Shown: positions 1 to 10,228, counted from the first letter of the stretch. The stretch: 42,865 nucleotides of DNA from Nitrosomonadales bacterium (GCA_016223025.1 JACRPU010000011.1:1-42865); one strand, 5' to 3'. The notes: generated by a model from the sequence alone, not told the origin. Made by a program: numbers and translations.

Positions 1-186
1 GCCAGGATCAGCGTTTGCGGTGTTGAGATGTGCGGCATCGCGTTTGTCGGTGTCGGATCGTAGTTTTTTGTGTTTGTCGTGCCGCGCTGCCATGAAAAAA
101 TCAGGGCGGCAGGCAGCGGCGTGTGTCTAAACTTCAGTTTTAGTAATTTCCAATCCCCAAAACATAATCGAAAAAAGGAGTAACAC
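1..186. other. Window edge upstream of atpE, unassigned
   Basis: Two forward frames are open from the left edge, one to a stop at 61-63 and one to a stop at 128-130. In N-ATPase operons the gene before atpE is normally atpB (subunit a), so its 3' end could lie here. Neither short peptide looks like the hydrophobic C-terminal helix of subunit a, so no gene is called. An AAGGAG ribosome-binding site at 175-180 serves atpE. Confidence 0.3.
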
Positions 187-453
187 ATGAATGACATGAC
201 GTTGTTTACCACTGCATCGACCATCGTCGCCGCACTGGCCGTGGCTTTGGGCGTGATCTTTCCGGCGCTTGCGATGGGGCGCGCCATCAGCCAGGCGCTG
301 GATTCTCTGGCGCGGCAGCCCGAGGCGGAAAAGGCGATCACGCGCACCTTGTTCATCGGTCTGGCGATGATCGAGTCGCTGGCCATTTACGTGCTGGTGG
401 TGGTGCTGATTATCCTGTTCCGCAACCCGCTGCTCGAATACCTGCTGAAGTAG
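187..453 (+). CDS. atpE: N-type ATPase subunit c (rotor ring)
   Basis: This is an 88-residue hairpin protein with two membrane helices (about residues 9-38 and 53-80) joined by the conserved polar loop ARQPE at 42-46. It forms the ion-carrying rotor ring of an F-type rotary ATPase. The ion-binding carboxylate is Glu63 in helix 2, followed by Ser64 and Tyr68, as in Na+-type rings (E-S-x-x-x-Y). Helix 1 keeps the proline (Pro26), but the position equal to the sodium-ligand glutamine of Ilyobacter c is Met30. AAGGAG lies 6 bp before the ATG. The gene is followed 9 bp later by atpF. The set atpE-atpF-atpA-atpG with no separate delta gene matches the alternative N-ATPase operon. Confidence 0.93.
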   Translation: MNDMTLFTTASTIVAALAVALGVIFPALAMGRAISQALDSLARQPEAEKAITRTLFIGLAMIESLAIYVLVVVLIILFRNPLLEYLLK

Positions 454-462
454 GGAGCGCCC

Positions 463-1212
463 ATGGAATTCGACTGGACAACCTTCGCGCTCGAAATCAT
501 CAACTTTCTGGTGCTGGTGTGGCTGTTGCAGCGTTTCTTGTACAAGCCGGTGACCGCCGCCATCGCCCGGCGCCAGGCCGGGATCGAAAAGACTCTGGCC
601 GATGCGCGGGAGATGCGGGGCGAGGCCGAAGCGCTCAAGCGCCAGTACGAAAACCGGATGGCCGAGTGGGAACAGGAAAAGGCGCGGGCCTTCCAGCAAT
701 TGCGGCAGGAGATGGATGCGGAGCGCGCCCGGCTGATGGCCGCGCTGCAAGCTTCGCTGGACGAAGAGCGCAACAAGCAGCATGCCGTGGAACAGCGGCG
801 CGCCATCGAGCAGCGGCAGCGGCTGGAGGAGGAGGCGAGAACAGGGGGCGGGCGCTTTGCGGCGCGCCTGCTGTCGCGCCTCGCCAGCGCCGAACTGGAG
901 GAGCGCATCCGCCGGGTGCTGCTGGAAGACTTGCCGCAGTTGCCGGAGCGGGAGCTGCATGCCCTGCGGAGCGCGGGCCAAACGGATGGGGCGAAGATCA
1001 CCAGCGCGTATCCCCTGAGCGACGCGCAGCGCGCCGAACTCACCGGGGCGCTCGACCATCTGGCGGGGCGACCGGTGGCCTGCGAGTTCGGGCAGTCCCC
1101 CGACCTGATGGCGGGGTTGCGCATCAGCGTGGGGCCCTGGATGTTGCGCTCCAGCCTCTTGGACGAACTGCATTTTTTTGCCGGGGCGCAACATGCCGAC
1201 GCCAAACATTAA
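463..1212 (+). CDS. atpF: N-type ATPase subunit b, long form with delta-like C-terminus
   Basis: This 249-residue protein has one N-terminal membrane helix (about 9-27, rich in Leu/Val/Phe), then a long charged coiled coil (about 40-135) rich in Glu, Arg and Gln. That is the peripheral-stalk b subunit. Ordinary b subunits are about 156-160 residues. The extra C-terminal 100 residues resemble the delta subunit, and no separate delta gene (atpH) lies between atpF and atpA. A long b subunit that takes over the delta role is typical of N-ATPases. The end overlaps atpA by 20 bp, which suggests coupled translation. Confidence 0.9.
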   Translation: MEFDWTTFALEIINFLVLVWLLQRFLYKPVTAAIARRQAGIEKTLADAREMRGEAEALKRQYENRMAEWEQEKARAFQQLRQEMDAERARLMAALQASLDEERNKQHAVEQRRAIEQRQRLEEEARTGGGRFAARLLSRLASAELEERIRRVLLEDLPQLPERELHALRSAGQTDGAKITSAYPLSDAQRAELTGALDHLAGRPVACEFGQSPDLMAGLRISVGPWMLRSSLLDELHFFAGAQHADAKH

Positions 1213-2680
1213 CCTCCCACCTTCCCGCGACGGCGAGCCGGGCTGGTTGAGCCGCTATCGCTTCGGGCTGCGCGTGACCGAGCAGGGCAGGGTCGTCGCG
1301 ATCGGTGATGGCATCGCATGGATCAAGGGTTTGCCGTCCGCCGCGATGGACGAGATACTGGATCTGGAAGACGGCAGCCGGGCGCTGGTCTTCCATCTCG
1401 AAGAGGAACTGCTGGGCGCCATCCTGTTGCAGCAAAGCCCGGCGCTGAGTGCCGGCGTGCTCGCCTACCGTACCGGCGAACGCCTCGGCATCGGCGTGGG
1501 AGACGCGTTGCTGGGGCGGGTCATCGACCCGCTCGGCGCACCGCTGGACGGCGGCGCCATGCCGGAATGCGACGGGCACCGCGAGCTGGACGTGCTGTCG
1601 CCCCCGATTCTGGCGCGGGATTTCGTCGGGCAACCGCTTTATACCGGCAACAAAATCATCGACACCGTGGTTCCCATCGGCAAAGGGCAGCGCCAGTTGA
1701 TTATCGGCGACAACGGCGCAGGCAAGAGCTCGCTGGCGCTCGATACCGTGATCAACCAGAAGGGCAAGAACGTCTATTGCGTGTATGTCGCCATCGGCCA
1801 GAAACGCTCCAGCGTGATCGGCGCCCTCGAAGTGTTGCGCGAGTCCGGGGCGCTCGCGCATACGACGCTGGTGGTCGCCGAGGCCACCGCCATGCCCGGT
1901 CTCAAGTACCTGGCGCCCTTCGCCGGTTGCGCCGTGGCCGAGGGCTGGATGTGGCGCGGCAAGGACGCGCTGGTGGTCTACGACGACCTGACCACGCACG
2001 CCCGCACTTACCGCGAACTGTCGCTGCTGCTGCGCCGCCCGCCGGGCCGCGAAGCCTACCCCGGCGATATTTTTTACCTCCATGCCCGCCTGCTCGAACG
2101 TTCCACCCACCTTGCTCCGGTACACGGCGGCGGCAGCATGACCGCGCTGCCGCTGGTCGAAACCGAACAGGGCGAGATCGCGGCTTACATCCCCACCAAC
2201 CTGGTGTCGATCACCGACGGCCAGGTGTATCTCGACCAGAACCTGTTCGCCGGCGGCTTCCTGCCGGCCATCGACGTCACCAGATCGGTATCGCGCATCG
2301 GCGGACAGGCGCAGCACCCGCGCATCAAGGAAGAGGCCGGGCGCATGAAACTCGACTACCTCCAGTTTTTGGAGCTGGAGGTGTTCACCCGCTTCGGCTC
2401 ACAACTGGAGGCTTCGATGGAAGCCAAAATCCGCCGTGGCCGGGTGCTGCGCGAGATATTCAGGCAGGAGCGGCTGGCACCGCTGCCCATCGAATTCCAG
2501 CTCGCGTGGATGGTCGCTTACAACGAGGGTCTGTTCGACGCGCTGGCGACGAGCGCGATCCCAGCTTGCCTGAACTATCTGGTTCAACACGTCGTTCAAT
2601 GCCCGTTGACTCTCGCTGACAGTCGCGAGGAATGGCGGCAGGCGGTGGCGGCGTGGATGAAGGAGATGCCCGCGCCATGA
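1193..2680 (+). CDS. atpA: N-type ATPase subunit alpha
   Basis: This is the non-catalytic nucleotide-binding subunit of the F1 head, 495 residues from the ATG at 1193. A TTG at 1178 in the same frame would add five residues, but GGGGCG just before 1193 favours the ATG. The beta-barrel domain is at about 20-90. The nucleotide-binding core has the P-loop GDNGAGKS at 172-179, which differs from the GDRQTGKT of standard alpha subunits. The segments [20 protein letters not shown] and SITDGQ are diagnostic of F1 alpha. The start overlaps the end of atpF. Confidence 0.93.
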   Translation: MPTPNINLPPSRDGEPGWLSRYRFGLRVTEQGRVVAIGDGIAWIKGLPSAAMDEILDLEDGSRALVFHLEEELLGAILLQQSPALSAGVLAYRTGERLGIGVGDALLGRVIDPLGAPLDGGAMPECDGHRELDVLSPPILARDFVGQPLYTGNKIIDTVVPIGKGQRQLIIGDNGAGKSSLALDTVINQKGKNVYCVYVAIGQKRSSVIGALEVLRESGALAHTTLVVAEATAMPGLKYLAPFAGCAVAEGWMWRGKDALVVYDDLTTHARTYRELSLLLRRPPGREAYPGDIFYLHARLLERSTHLAPVHGGGSMTALPLVETEQGEIAAYIPTNLVSITDGQVYLDQNLFAGGFLPAIDVTRSVSRIGGQAQHPRIKEEAGRMKLDYLQFLELEVFTRFGSQLEASMEAKIRRGRVLREIFRQERLAPLPIEFQLAWMVAYNEGLFDALATSAIPACLNYLVQHVVQCPLTLADSREEWRQAVAAWMKEMPAP

Positions 2681-2683
2681 GGA

Positions 2684-2818
2684 CACCTCCCAAAATCCAA
2701 ATTTCGTCGCAATACTGCGTTGCTCACAAAAAATTACTCCTTACATATTCAGATATATGCTGCGTCGCAATTTTTTGCTCGCGCCTTGTCTTGCTTAGAA
2801 CTTTGAATTTTTGGAGGT
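2684..2818. repeat. Imperfect palindromic element between atpA and atpG
   Basis: This AT-rich spacer inside a GC-rich operon folds on itself. The left end CCTCCCAAAATCCAAATT pairs imperfectly with the reverse complement of the right end (AATTTTTGGAGG at 2807-2818). Inner arms around GCTCACAAAAAATT (2728-2741) and AATTTTTTGCTCGC (2769-2782) also pair. The centre CATATTCAGATATATG (about 2745-2760) is itself nearly symmetric. The GGAGG of the atpG ribosome-binding site (2813-2817) is the tip of the right arm. It looks like a small mobile palindromic repeat rather than a terminator, since translation of the operon continues 5 bp beyond it. Confidence 0.75.
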
Positions 2819-2822
2819 ATCC

Positions 2823-3719
2823 ATGAGCAAACGCATGATGATCCAGAAGCACCTGGGGACGCTTGGCGACATCGGCGGCATCATGGGTGCGATGAAGAAC
2901 ATCTCGCTGATGGAAACGCACAAGCTGGCCCGTTTCCTCGCCCATCAGCACCGGGTGCTGGCGGGCATCGAGGCGGCCGCCGCCGACTTCCTCGCGCACC
3001 ATCCCGAAATCGCCTATCGGCCGGAAGACAAGGCGCCGGATATCGTTGTCGCCATCGGCTCGCAAAGAGGGTTCTGCGGCGACTTCAACGAATCGTTGGC
3101 GCAGGCGCTGCGCCACCATTGGCGGCAAACCGGAGGCGGCGCCGCCGACGTGCTGGTGGTGGGGCGCAGGCTCGCCGCGAAACTGGGGCGGGAGCCGCGC
3201 ATCGCCGCGACCCTGGACGGACCCAGCGTCGCCGAGGAAGTGCAACCGGTGTTGCAGCGCCTGATGGACGCGCTCGGCGAATTGCATGTGCGGGCGGGCG
3301 AAAACAAACCGCTGACCATTTCCGTGTTCGCCCATCGCGAAGGGGAAAGCCGGGTGGGCGTGCGCCCCATCCTGCCGGCGCCCGAGCCCGGGCGCGCCGC
3401 CCCGCGCTTCGCTTATCCGCCCATGTTGAATCTGGAGGCGGAAAAGTTTTTTGCCGGGCTGGCGCGCCACTATCTGTGGGCGCAGATGCACGACGCGTTC
3501 TACGGCTCCCTGATGGCGGAGAGCCGCCTCCGCCTGCAACACATGGAAGGCGCCATGCAGCGCATGGAAGAAAAATCTGGCGAGTTGCGGCGCAAATACA
3601 ACCTGCTGCGCCAGGAGGAAATCACCGAGGAAATCGAGGTCATCATGCTGAGCAACGAAGCTTTGCAGCGCTCCCGCCGGGGCAAGGCTGTCGGTCGGAT
3701 CGGGGCGGGTGCGGCATGA
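2823..3719 (+). CDS. atpG: N-type ATPase subunit gamma
   Basis: This 298-residue protein is the central stalk that couples ring rotation to the F1 head. The N-terminal helix has the family pattern IxxxLGTLGDIxxIMGAMKNISLMETHKL, and the C-terminal helix carries the matching EEITEEIEVIM segment. I chose the ATG at 2823 because GGAGG stands 5 bp before it. The in-frame TTG at 2811 lies inside the palindromic element and overlaps that site. It is somewhat divergent from standard gamma, as expected for an N-ATPase. Its stop overlaps the start of a 32-codon frame. Confidence 0.92.
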   Translation: MSKRMMIQKHLGTLGDIGGIMGAMKNISLMETHKLARFLAHQHRVLAGIEAAAADFLAHHPEIAYRPEDKAPDIVVAIGSQRGFCGDFNESLAQALRHHWRQTGGGAADVLVVGRRLAAKLGREPRIAATLDGPSVAEEVQPVLQRLMDALGELHVRAGENKPLTISVFAHREGESRVGVRPILPAPEPGRAAPRFAYPPMLNLEAEKFFAGLARHYLWAQMHDAFYGSLMAESRLRLQHMEGAMQRMEEKSGELRRKYNLLRQEEITEEIEVIMLSNEALQRSRRGKAVGRIGAGAA

Positions 3720-3814
3720 TTGCTTCGACGACGCCGGCGCTGGTGGCGATCACAGCGCTGTATATTTTGTTCGGGGCACGCGAGATGAAAGGGCGCAAAC
3801 CATACAAGCGCTGA
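3716..3814 (+). CDS. Possible 32-residue membrane peptide at the end of the N-ATPase operon
   Basis: The ATG at 3716 overlaps the atpG stop as ATGA, a usual arrangement for translational coupling. The 32-residue peptide has one hydrophobic span (ALVAITALYILFG, about residues 8-20) and then a basic tail ending KGRKPYKR, so it would insert with the positive end in the cytoplasm. It may be an accessory peptide of the ATPase; small membrane proteins (AtpQ, AtpR) are known elsewhere in such operons. I do not recognise a family, and a chance frame cannot be excluded. Confidence 0.45.
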   Translation: MIASTTPALVAITALYILFGAREMKGRKPYKR

Positions 3815-3879
3815 CTGTAAACGGGCGGCAGTCGCAGCGCCGCTGGAAATGCCCGGAAAGGCAACAAATGGAGAATGTG

Positions 3880-4221
3880 ATGAAAAAACGGGTTTATATG
3901 TTGGGATTGTTGTTGGCTGGCACGGTGCTGCCGGTATTTGCGGAGCAGCAGATGGCCGGCATGGAAATGAAAAAAGAAGCCGTGCAGGCCAGCCATCAGG
4001 GCACGGGCAAAGTAGTGTCCGTGGATCGCGCAAAATCGCGTGTCAAGCTGGCGCACGAGCCGATCAAATCGCTCGGCTGGTCGGCCATGTCGATGGACTT
4101 CAACGTAGTGAAAGCTTCGCTGCTGGATGGCCTCAAGGAAGGTGACGCAGTGCAGTTCGAGCTGGGGAAAGCCAAGCCGGAGGAACTGGTATGGGTAATC
4201 GTCAATATCCGGCGCAAGTAA
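3880..4221 (+). CDS. CusF-like periplasmic copper-binding protein
   Basis: This 113-residue protein starts with a clear signal peptide (MKKRVYMLGLLLAGTVLPVFA). The mature part has the CusF fold pattern TGKVVSVDRAKSRVKLAHEPI followed by GWSAMSMDF. The His, the Trp and the two Met residues (H, W, MxM) are the Cu+/Ag+ ligands of CusF, where the tryptophan caps the metal. It probably hands periplasmic copper to an exporter. Start at 3880: GGAG lies 6 bp upstream. An ATG four codons earlier (3868) also has a possible site (GGAAAGG). The next genes include a Cu+ ATPase. Confidence 0.85.
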   Translation: MKKRVYMLGLLLAGTVLPVFAEQQMAGMEMKKEAVQASHQGTGKVVSVDRAKSRVKLAHEPIKSLGWSAMSMDFNVVKASLLDGLKEGDAVQFELGKAKPEELVWVIVNIRRK

Positions 4222-4264
4222 TCAGGGAACCCTGGGCGATCCAGCGAATGTCTCCGTGTTTCCT

Positions 4265-4381
4265 TAACGGGCATGGCGAGTAGCCACCCCTGATTATGAA
4301 ACTCGCCGTGCCCGTTCCCTCACTCTACTCTCTCCCAGAGAGAGAGAGGGCGAAGCCCTCGCTGCGCGAGTTTCACGTTAA
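4265..4381 (+). repeat. 117-bp dispersed palindromic repeat, copy 1
   Basis: This copy matches 29430-29546 with two substitutions by eye. It begins with a stem of about 15 bp (AACGGGCATGGCGAG and its complement, one mismatch here), whose loop contains CCACCCCTGATTATGAAA. Two further hairpins follow, CTCTCTCCC/GAGAGAGAG-type and GAGGGC/GCCCTC, and the end GCGAGTTTCACGTTAA pairs back with the middle. It lies between the CusF-like gene and the next gene, whose AGGAG site begins 6 bp after it. Confidence 0.85.
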
Positions 4382-4398
4382 TAGATAGGAGATGCGAT

Positions 4399-4884
4399 AT
4401 GACACACCAACAATCGGGAGCGGCACAGCTAGCTTTCCTGATGCCCCTTCAGTTTGGAGCAGGAGCACTGGTGTTATTGCTCGCTATCTATTTTGGCGTG
4501 GTGAGCCTGATTTCCGGGATGGATTTTGCGCTCGATCAATTCGCGACATTCTGGTATTTCATCGTGCCGCTCGCATTGGGCTTCGGCGTTCAGGTCGGGC
4601 TTTACACACACCTCAAGAATCTCGTCGGGCAACATGGCGCTTCGGGCAAGGCGGTTGCGGTGTCCGGCACGACTTCCACTGCCGCAATGGTTTCCTGCTG
4701 CGCCCATTATCTGGCCAACATCGTGCCCATTCTTGGGGTCACCGGCTTTCTCACTGTCGTTGCTGAATACCAGATCGAGCTGTTCTGGCTCGGTTTGGCT
4801 TTTAACGCTACCGGCATCCTGTATGTCGCGGCCATGGTTATTAAAGCTACCGAGGAGCATAAAAAATGCGCAAACAATTCTTGA
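4399..4884 (+). CDS. Four-helix membrane protein with CCAHY motif, metal cluster
   Basis: This 161-residue protein has about four hydrophobic spans (about 22-40, 48-66, 95-118 and 125-147). Before the third span it reads TTSTAAMVSCCAHYLANIVP; the Cys-Cys-Ala-His-Tyr motif could bind a soft metal such as Cu+. I have seen similar CCAHH/Y membrane proteins beside copper ATPases but cannot name the family. AGGAG lies 7 bp before the ATG. The gene overlaps the next by 19 bp. Neighbours suggest a role in copper export or maturation. Confidence 0.75.
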   Translation: MTHQQSGAAQLAFLMPLQFGAGALVLLLAIYFGVVSLISGMDFALDQFATFWYFIVPLALGFGVQVGLYTHLKNLVGQHGASGKAVAVSGTTSTAAMVSCCAHYLANIVPILGVTGFLTVVAEYQIELFWLGLAFNATGILYVAAMVIKATEEHKKCANNS

Positions 4885-5306
4885 TGGGTTTAACTGTTGC
4901 GGCAATCGCCGCTTATTCCTGCACCGATAATTTCTGGGGGGTTCAAGTCATTGCGGCCAGCCATGCGGGGGAACTCAAATATGCGCCGCAAGTGAGCAAT
5001 GAGCGGGAAATAAAAGTTACGGCCACATTGCAAAGCATCCCAGACGGAGCGAAAACATGGGATTTTGAGGTGGCTCTGGAAACCCATACCAAGGCATTGA
5101 ACGATGACCTGGCCAAATCTTCGGTGCTGGTTGCGGATGGAAAGCAATACCTGCCTTTGGGTTGGGATGGCGCACCGCCGGGCGGCCATCACCGCAAGGG
5201 AAAATTGAGCTTCAAGGCGATTGTTCCGCCACCGGTGGCAGTGGAATTACAGATTCGCCTGGCAGGCGATACCCCTCCAAGAAGCTTCAAATGGTTGCTG
5301 AAGTGA
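4866..5306 (+). CDS. Secreted protein of unknown function, copper cluster
   Basis: This 146-residue protein has an N-terminal export signal ([19 protein letters not shown]), possibly lipidated since a Cys follows at residue 19. The rest alternates charged and beta-prone stretches and ends with the positively charged RSFKWLLK. It contains PPGGHHRKG, a possible metal-binding pair of His residues. I do not recognise the family. It overlaps the CCAHY membrane protein gene by 19 bp and precedes the copper ATPase by 49 bp, so a shared role in periplasmic copper handling is inferred from position only. Confidence 0.7.
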   Translation: MRKQFLMGLTVAAIAAYSCTDNFWGVQVIAASHAGELKYAPQVSNEREIKVTATLQSIPDGAKTWDFEVALETHTKALNDDLAKSSVLVADGKQYLPLGWDGAPPGGHHRKGKLSFKAIVPPPVAVELQIRLAGDTPPRSFKWLLK

Positions 5307-5355
5307 GCGGTTGAGATTACCTGGCATGTTCGCCTGCCACCAGAAAGGAGAAGAA

Positions 5356-7788
5356 ATGGCAACTGATCCCGTATGCGGCATGACGGTGAAACCGGAATCT
5401 CCACACCGCTGCGAATATCGCGGCGCCGAATACCGCTTTTGCAGCGCAAAATGCCTGGCCAAGTTTCAGGCGTCTCCGGCGGATTATCTGAACAAACTTT
5501 TCTCGCCTGAACTGTCCAACCCAGCACCTACCAAGGTTCGTGGCGGACCTGTTTATACCTGTCCGATGCACCCGGAAATTCGCCAGCCCGCGCCGGGAAG
5601 CTGCCCGAAATGCGGCATGGCGCTGGAGCCGGAATCTCCCCAGAAAACGATGGCAGTTCCGGAAGCGGTCGAATACACCTGCCCGATGCATCCCGAGGTA
5701 GTGCGCAGCAAACCGGGCGATTGCCCGATATGCGGTATGGCGCTGGAACCGCGCAACGCGCCGGCGGAAGACAATGCCGAACTGCATGACATGACGCGGC
5801 GCTTCTGGGTGAGCGCGGCGCTGGCCTTGCCGGTGTTCGTGATGGCGATGGGCACCGACCTGCTGCCGCAAGCGATTCCCCAAGTGATGTCTCGGCCGAT
5901 TTCGATGACGGCGCTGCAATGGCTGGAATTCGCGCTGGCCACCCCGGTGGTGCTGTGGGGCGGCTGGCCGATCTTCCAGCGCGGCTGGGCCTCCGTAGTC
6001 AACCGCCACCTCAATATGTTTACCTTGATCGCGCTCGGCGTCGGCGTGGCATGGAGCTACAGCGTGGTGGCGATGTTGTTGCCGGGAATTTTCCCGCCCG
6101 CGATGCGCAGCATGATGGGGACGGTGCCGGTGTATTTCGAGGCGGCAGCAGTCATCATGGCGCTGGTGCTGCTGGGGCAGGTGATGGAGTTGCGCGCGCG
6201 CAGCCAGACCAGCGCGGCGATCAAACTGTTGTTGGGGCTCGCCCCCAAGACCGCGCGCATCGTGCGCGCTAACGGCAGCGAGGAAAACATTCCGCTGGAA
6301 CGGGTGCAGCCGGGCGATGTGCTGCGCGTGCGCCCCGGCGAGAAGGTTCCGGTGGACGGCGTGGTGCTGGAAGGCACGAGCGCGCTCGACGAATCCATGG
6401 TCACCGGCGAATCCATCCCGGTGGAAAAGACGGCGGGTGCGCGGCTGATCGGCGCCACGGTGAACGGCACGGGTAGTTTATTGATGCGCGCCGAGCGCGT
6501 CGGTGCCGATACGTTGCTCGCGCAGATCGTGCATATGGTGAGCGAGGCGCAGCGTTCGCGCGCGCCGATCCAGCGGCTGGCCGATGTCACGGCGGGTTAT
6601 TTCGTTCCGGCGGTGGTGGGGGTTGCGCTCGCCACGCTGGCGATATGGGGCATCTGGGGGCCGGAGCCGCGCCTGGCGCACGCCGTGGTCAACGCGGTGG
6701 CGGTGCTGATCATCGCCTGCCCCTGCGCGCTGGGGCTGGCCACGCCGATGTCTATCATGGTCGGCACGGGGCGCGGCGCACTGGTCGGCGTACTGATCAA
6801 GAACGCCGAGGCGCTGGAAACCATGGAGAAGGTCAACACGCTGGTGGTGGACAAGACAGGAACGCTGACCGAGGGCAAACCGAAGCTGACCTCGGTCATT
6901 CCGCTTGCCGGATTCGACGAAGGCGAGGTGCTGCGGCTGGGTGCAAGCCTGGAGCGCGCCAGCGAACATCCGCTGGCGGCGGCGATCGTGAATGGTGCGC
7001 AGGAAAAAGGAGCCACACTTGCAACGGTCAGCGATTTTCGTTCGTTTACCGGCAAGGGCGTGGCGGGAACGGTTGATGGCCGCGCGGTCGCGCTGGGCAA
7101 TCTCAAGCTGTTCGAGGAGTTGAACATTGACGCAGATGAACTGCCGGCACGCGCAGAGGCGCTGCGCGGCGATGGCCAGACGGTGATGCTGCTGGCGATC
7201 GACGGCAGGGCGGCGGGGCTGATCGGCGTGGCCGATCCGGTCAAAGCTTCCACGCCGGGTGCGATCCGTGCCCTGCATGAGGAGAACATACAGGTCATCA
7301 TGCTGACTGGAGATAACCGCATCACGGCGGAGGCCGTGGCGAAAAAATTGGGCATAGACCGCATCGAAGCGGAAGTGTTGCCCGATCAGAAGGCTGCCAT
7401 CATCAAGCAACTGCAAGCGCAAGGCCGCTTCGTGGCGATGGCGGGCGACGGCATCAACGATGCACCGGCATTGGCGCAGGCGCAAGTCGGCATTGCCATG
7501 GGAACCGGCACCGACGTGGCGATGGAAAGCGCGGGCGTCACCCTGGTCAAGGGCGACCTGAGCGGCATCGTGCGCGCAGTGCGCCTCTCCCGCGCCACGA
7601 TGCGCAACATCCGCCAGAATTTATTCTTCGCCTTCATCTACAACGTGCTCGGCATCCCGGTTGCGGCGGGCGTGCTGTATCCATTTTTCGGTTTATTGCT
7701 CTCGCCGATCATCGCCGCTGCGGCGATGAGCTTCAGCTCGGTATCGGTGATTACCAATGCGCTGCGGCTGCGCCGCGTTACACTTTAA
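5356..7788 (+). CDS. copA: Cu+-exporting P1B-type ATPase with YHS and two HMBD domains
   Basis: This 810-residue inner-membrane pump exports Cu+ (or Ag+) using ATP. Domains in order: YHS-type metal domain (DPVCGM, about 3-45), two heavy-metal-binding repeats (YTCPMHPE...CPxCGMALEP, about 66-93 and 106-133), then the P-type core. The core has TGES near 350, the membrane motif CPC at 455-457, the phosphorylated Asp499 in DKTGT, the His-Pro pair near 538 and GDGIND at 697-702. The last helices keep the YN and [15 protein letters not shown] signature of the Cu+ subgroup. The usual N-terminal GMxCxxC domain is absent. AAAGGAG lies 5 bp before the ATG. Confidence 0.93.
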   Translation: MATDPVCGMTVKPESPHRCEYRGAEYRFCSAKCLAKFQASPADYLNKLFSPELSNPAPTKVRGGPVYTCPMHPEIRQPAPGSCPKCGMALEPESPQKTMAVPEAVEYTCPMHPEVVRSKPGDCPICGMALEPRNAPAEDNAELHDMTRRFWVSAALALPVFVMAMGTDLLPQAIPQVMSRPISMTALQWLEFALATPVVLWGGWPIFQRGWASVVNRHLNMFTLIALGVGVAWSYSVVAMLLPGIFPPAMRSMMGTVPVYFEAAAVIMALVLLGQVMELRARSQTSAAIKLLLGLAPKTARIVRANGSEENIPLERVQPGDVLRVRPGEKVPVDGVVLEGTSALDESMVTGESIPVEKTAGARLIGATVNGTGSLLMRAERVGADTLLAQIVHMVSEAQRSRAPIQRLADVTAGYFVPAVVGVALATLAIWGIWGPEPRLAHAVVNAVAVLIIACPCALGLATPMSIMVGTGRGALVGVLIKNAEALETMEKVNTLVVDKTGTLTEGKPKLTSVIPLAGFDEGEVLRLGASLERASEHPLAAAIVNGAQEKGATLATVSDFRSFTGKGVAGTVDGRAVALGNLKLFEELNIDADELPARAEALRGDGQTVMLLAIDGRAAGLIGVADPVKASTPGAIRALHEENIQVIMLTGDNRITAEAVAKKLGIDRIEAEVLPDQKAAIIKQLQAQGRFVAMAGDGINDAPALAQAQVGIAMGTGTDVAMESAGVTLVKGDLSGIVRAVRLSRATMRNIRQNLFFAFIYNVLGIPVAAGVLYPFFGLLLSPIIAAAAMSFSSVSVITNALRLRRVTL

Positions 7789-7798
7789 GGAGGATGGC

Positions 7799-8032
7799 AT
7801 GTCGGATCAACACGAAACACAGCACCTTTCCAGGGCACGCTGGGTGTTCTATGGTTTTCTCGCGGTTGCCGGATTCTTCCTGTTCACGGAACACCGCGCC
7901 CATGTGCTGGGAGTCTTGCCTTATCTGTTTCTGCTGGCCTGCCCGCTGATGCATCTGTTCATGCACCACGGCCATGACGGCGACAGCCAGCATACTCATC
8001 ATCATGGTTCGTCCGAAGGAGAGTCGAAATGA
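7799..8032 (+). CDS. DUF2933 family small membrane protein
   Basis: This 77-residue protein has two adjacent hydrophobic spans (about 14-28 and 34-50) and a His-rich tail (HHGHDG and THHHG). This matches the DUF2933 family, common next to copper and silver ATPases. AAGGAGG lies 5 bp before the ATG at 7799. The gene starts 10 bp after copA and its stop overlaps the next start as ATGA, so the three genes form one transcript. The His tail may bind metal; the exact function is unknown. Confidence 0.85.
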   Translation: MSDQHETQHLSRARWVFYGFLAVAGFFLFTEHRAHVLGVLPYLFLLACPLMHLFMHHGHDGDSQHTHHHGSSEGESK

Positions 8033-8652
8033 ATACAGACGCTCCCGCTTATGGACTGTGGCCGCTGGTTATCATCAACTCCGCAGTGTTCATCATTTTC
8101 GCGTTCAGTTTCACCAAGCCGAAAACCTCCCGCGATTGGCGCTCGTTCGGCGCGTTCTCTGCTTTCATCGTGGCACTATTCACGGAGATGTATGGCTTTC
8201 CGCTGACGATTTACTTCCTGTCTGGCTGGTTGACAGAGAAGTTTCCCGGGGTGGATTTCCTGTCACACGATGCAGGTCACTTATTGGAAGTGATGCTTGG
8301 CTGGCGCGCCAACCCGCATTTCGGGCCGTTCCATTTATTGAGCACCGCCTTCATCTTCGGCGGGTTCATTTTGCTGTCCGCGGCATGGAAAGCGCTCTAT
8401 CGGGCGCAGCGCAGGCATGGCCTGGCAACCACCGGGCCTTACGCCAGGGTGCGCCATCCCCAGTACGATGCTTTCGCGCTCATCATGTTCGGCTTCCTGT
8501 TGCAATGGCCGACCATTCTGACGCTGCTGATGTTTCCGGTATTGGTATGGATGTACGTGCGGCTGGCGCGCACCGAGGAGCGGGATGCCGAGGCGGAGTT
8601 CGGCGAACGCTGGCGCGAATATGCTGCCCATACGCCAGAATTCATACCGTAA
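8029..8652 (+). CDS. ICMT-like membrane methyltransferase
   Basis: This 207-residue protein has about five hydrophobic spans. Its C-terminal half carries the isoprenylcysteine carboxyl methyltransferase/PEMT pattern: TTGPYARVRHPQY, then RTEERDAEAEFGERWREY, the cofactor-binding region of this family. The natural substrate in bacteria is not known. Family members often follow copA and DUF2933 genes, as here with a 4-bp overlap. It is probably the last gene of the copper operon; the next gene is 184 bp away. Confidence 0.82.
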   Translation: MNTDAPAYGLWPLVIINSAVFIIFAFSFTKPKTSRDWRSFGAFSAFIVALFTEMYGFPLTIYFLSGWLTEKFPGVDFLSHDAGHLLEVMLGWRANPHFGPFHLLSTAFIFGGFILLSAAWKALYRAQRRHGLATTGPYARVRHPQYDAFALIMFGFLLQWPTILTLLMFPVLVWMYVRLARTEERDAEAEFGERWREYAAHTPEFIP

Positions 8653-8742
8653 TTCGCCCGATTCGGATCGCGGAGCGGTGATTGAAGTAATTACAGGGTG
8701 CCTCTAATCAAGATTGGCCGGAGTGTAATAAAACAAATTTGC

Positions 8743-8761
8743 GAGAACAAATTTACCCTGG
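8743..8761 (+). repeat. 19-bp motif shared with the panC-bioC intergenic region
   Basis: The sequence GAGAACAAATTTACCCTGG recurs at 37582-37600 with one change (T to C). Here it lies 75 bp before purB. There it lies in the divergent spacer between panC and bioC. It could be a regulatory site or the edge of a dispersed repeat; nothing in the window decides which. Confidence 0.45.
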
Positions 8762-8803
8762 GAGGGAGTGCCATGCACACGCGGCGCCCATGCTTTCACG
8801 TAA

Positions 8804-10207
<1,404 letters not shown>

Positions 10208-10228
10208 CGTGAATTTCGCGCAGCGATC

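Noticed and set aside
127-1209. Long minus-strand open frame across atpE/atpF
   Set aside because: It mirrors the strongly supported ATPase genes, and its composition is that of an antisense frame in GC-rich DNA.
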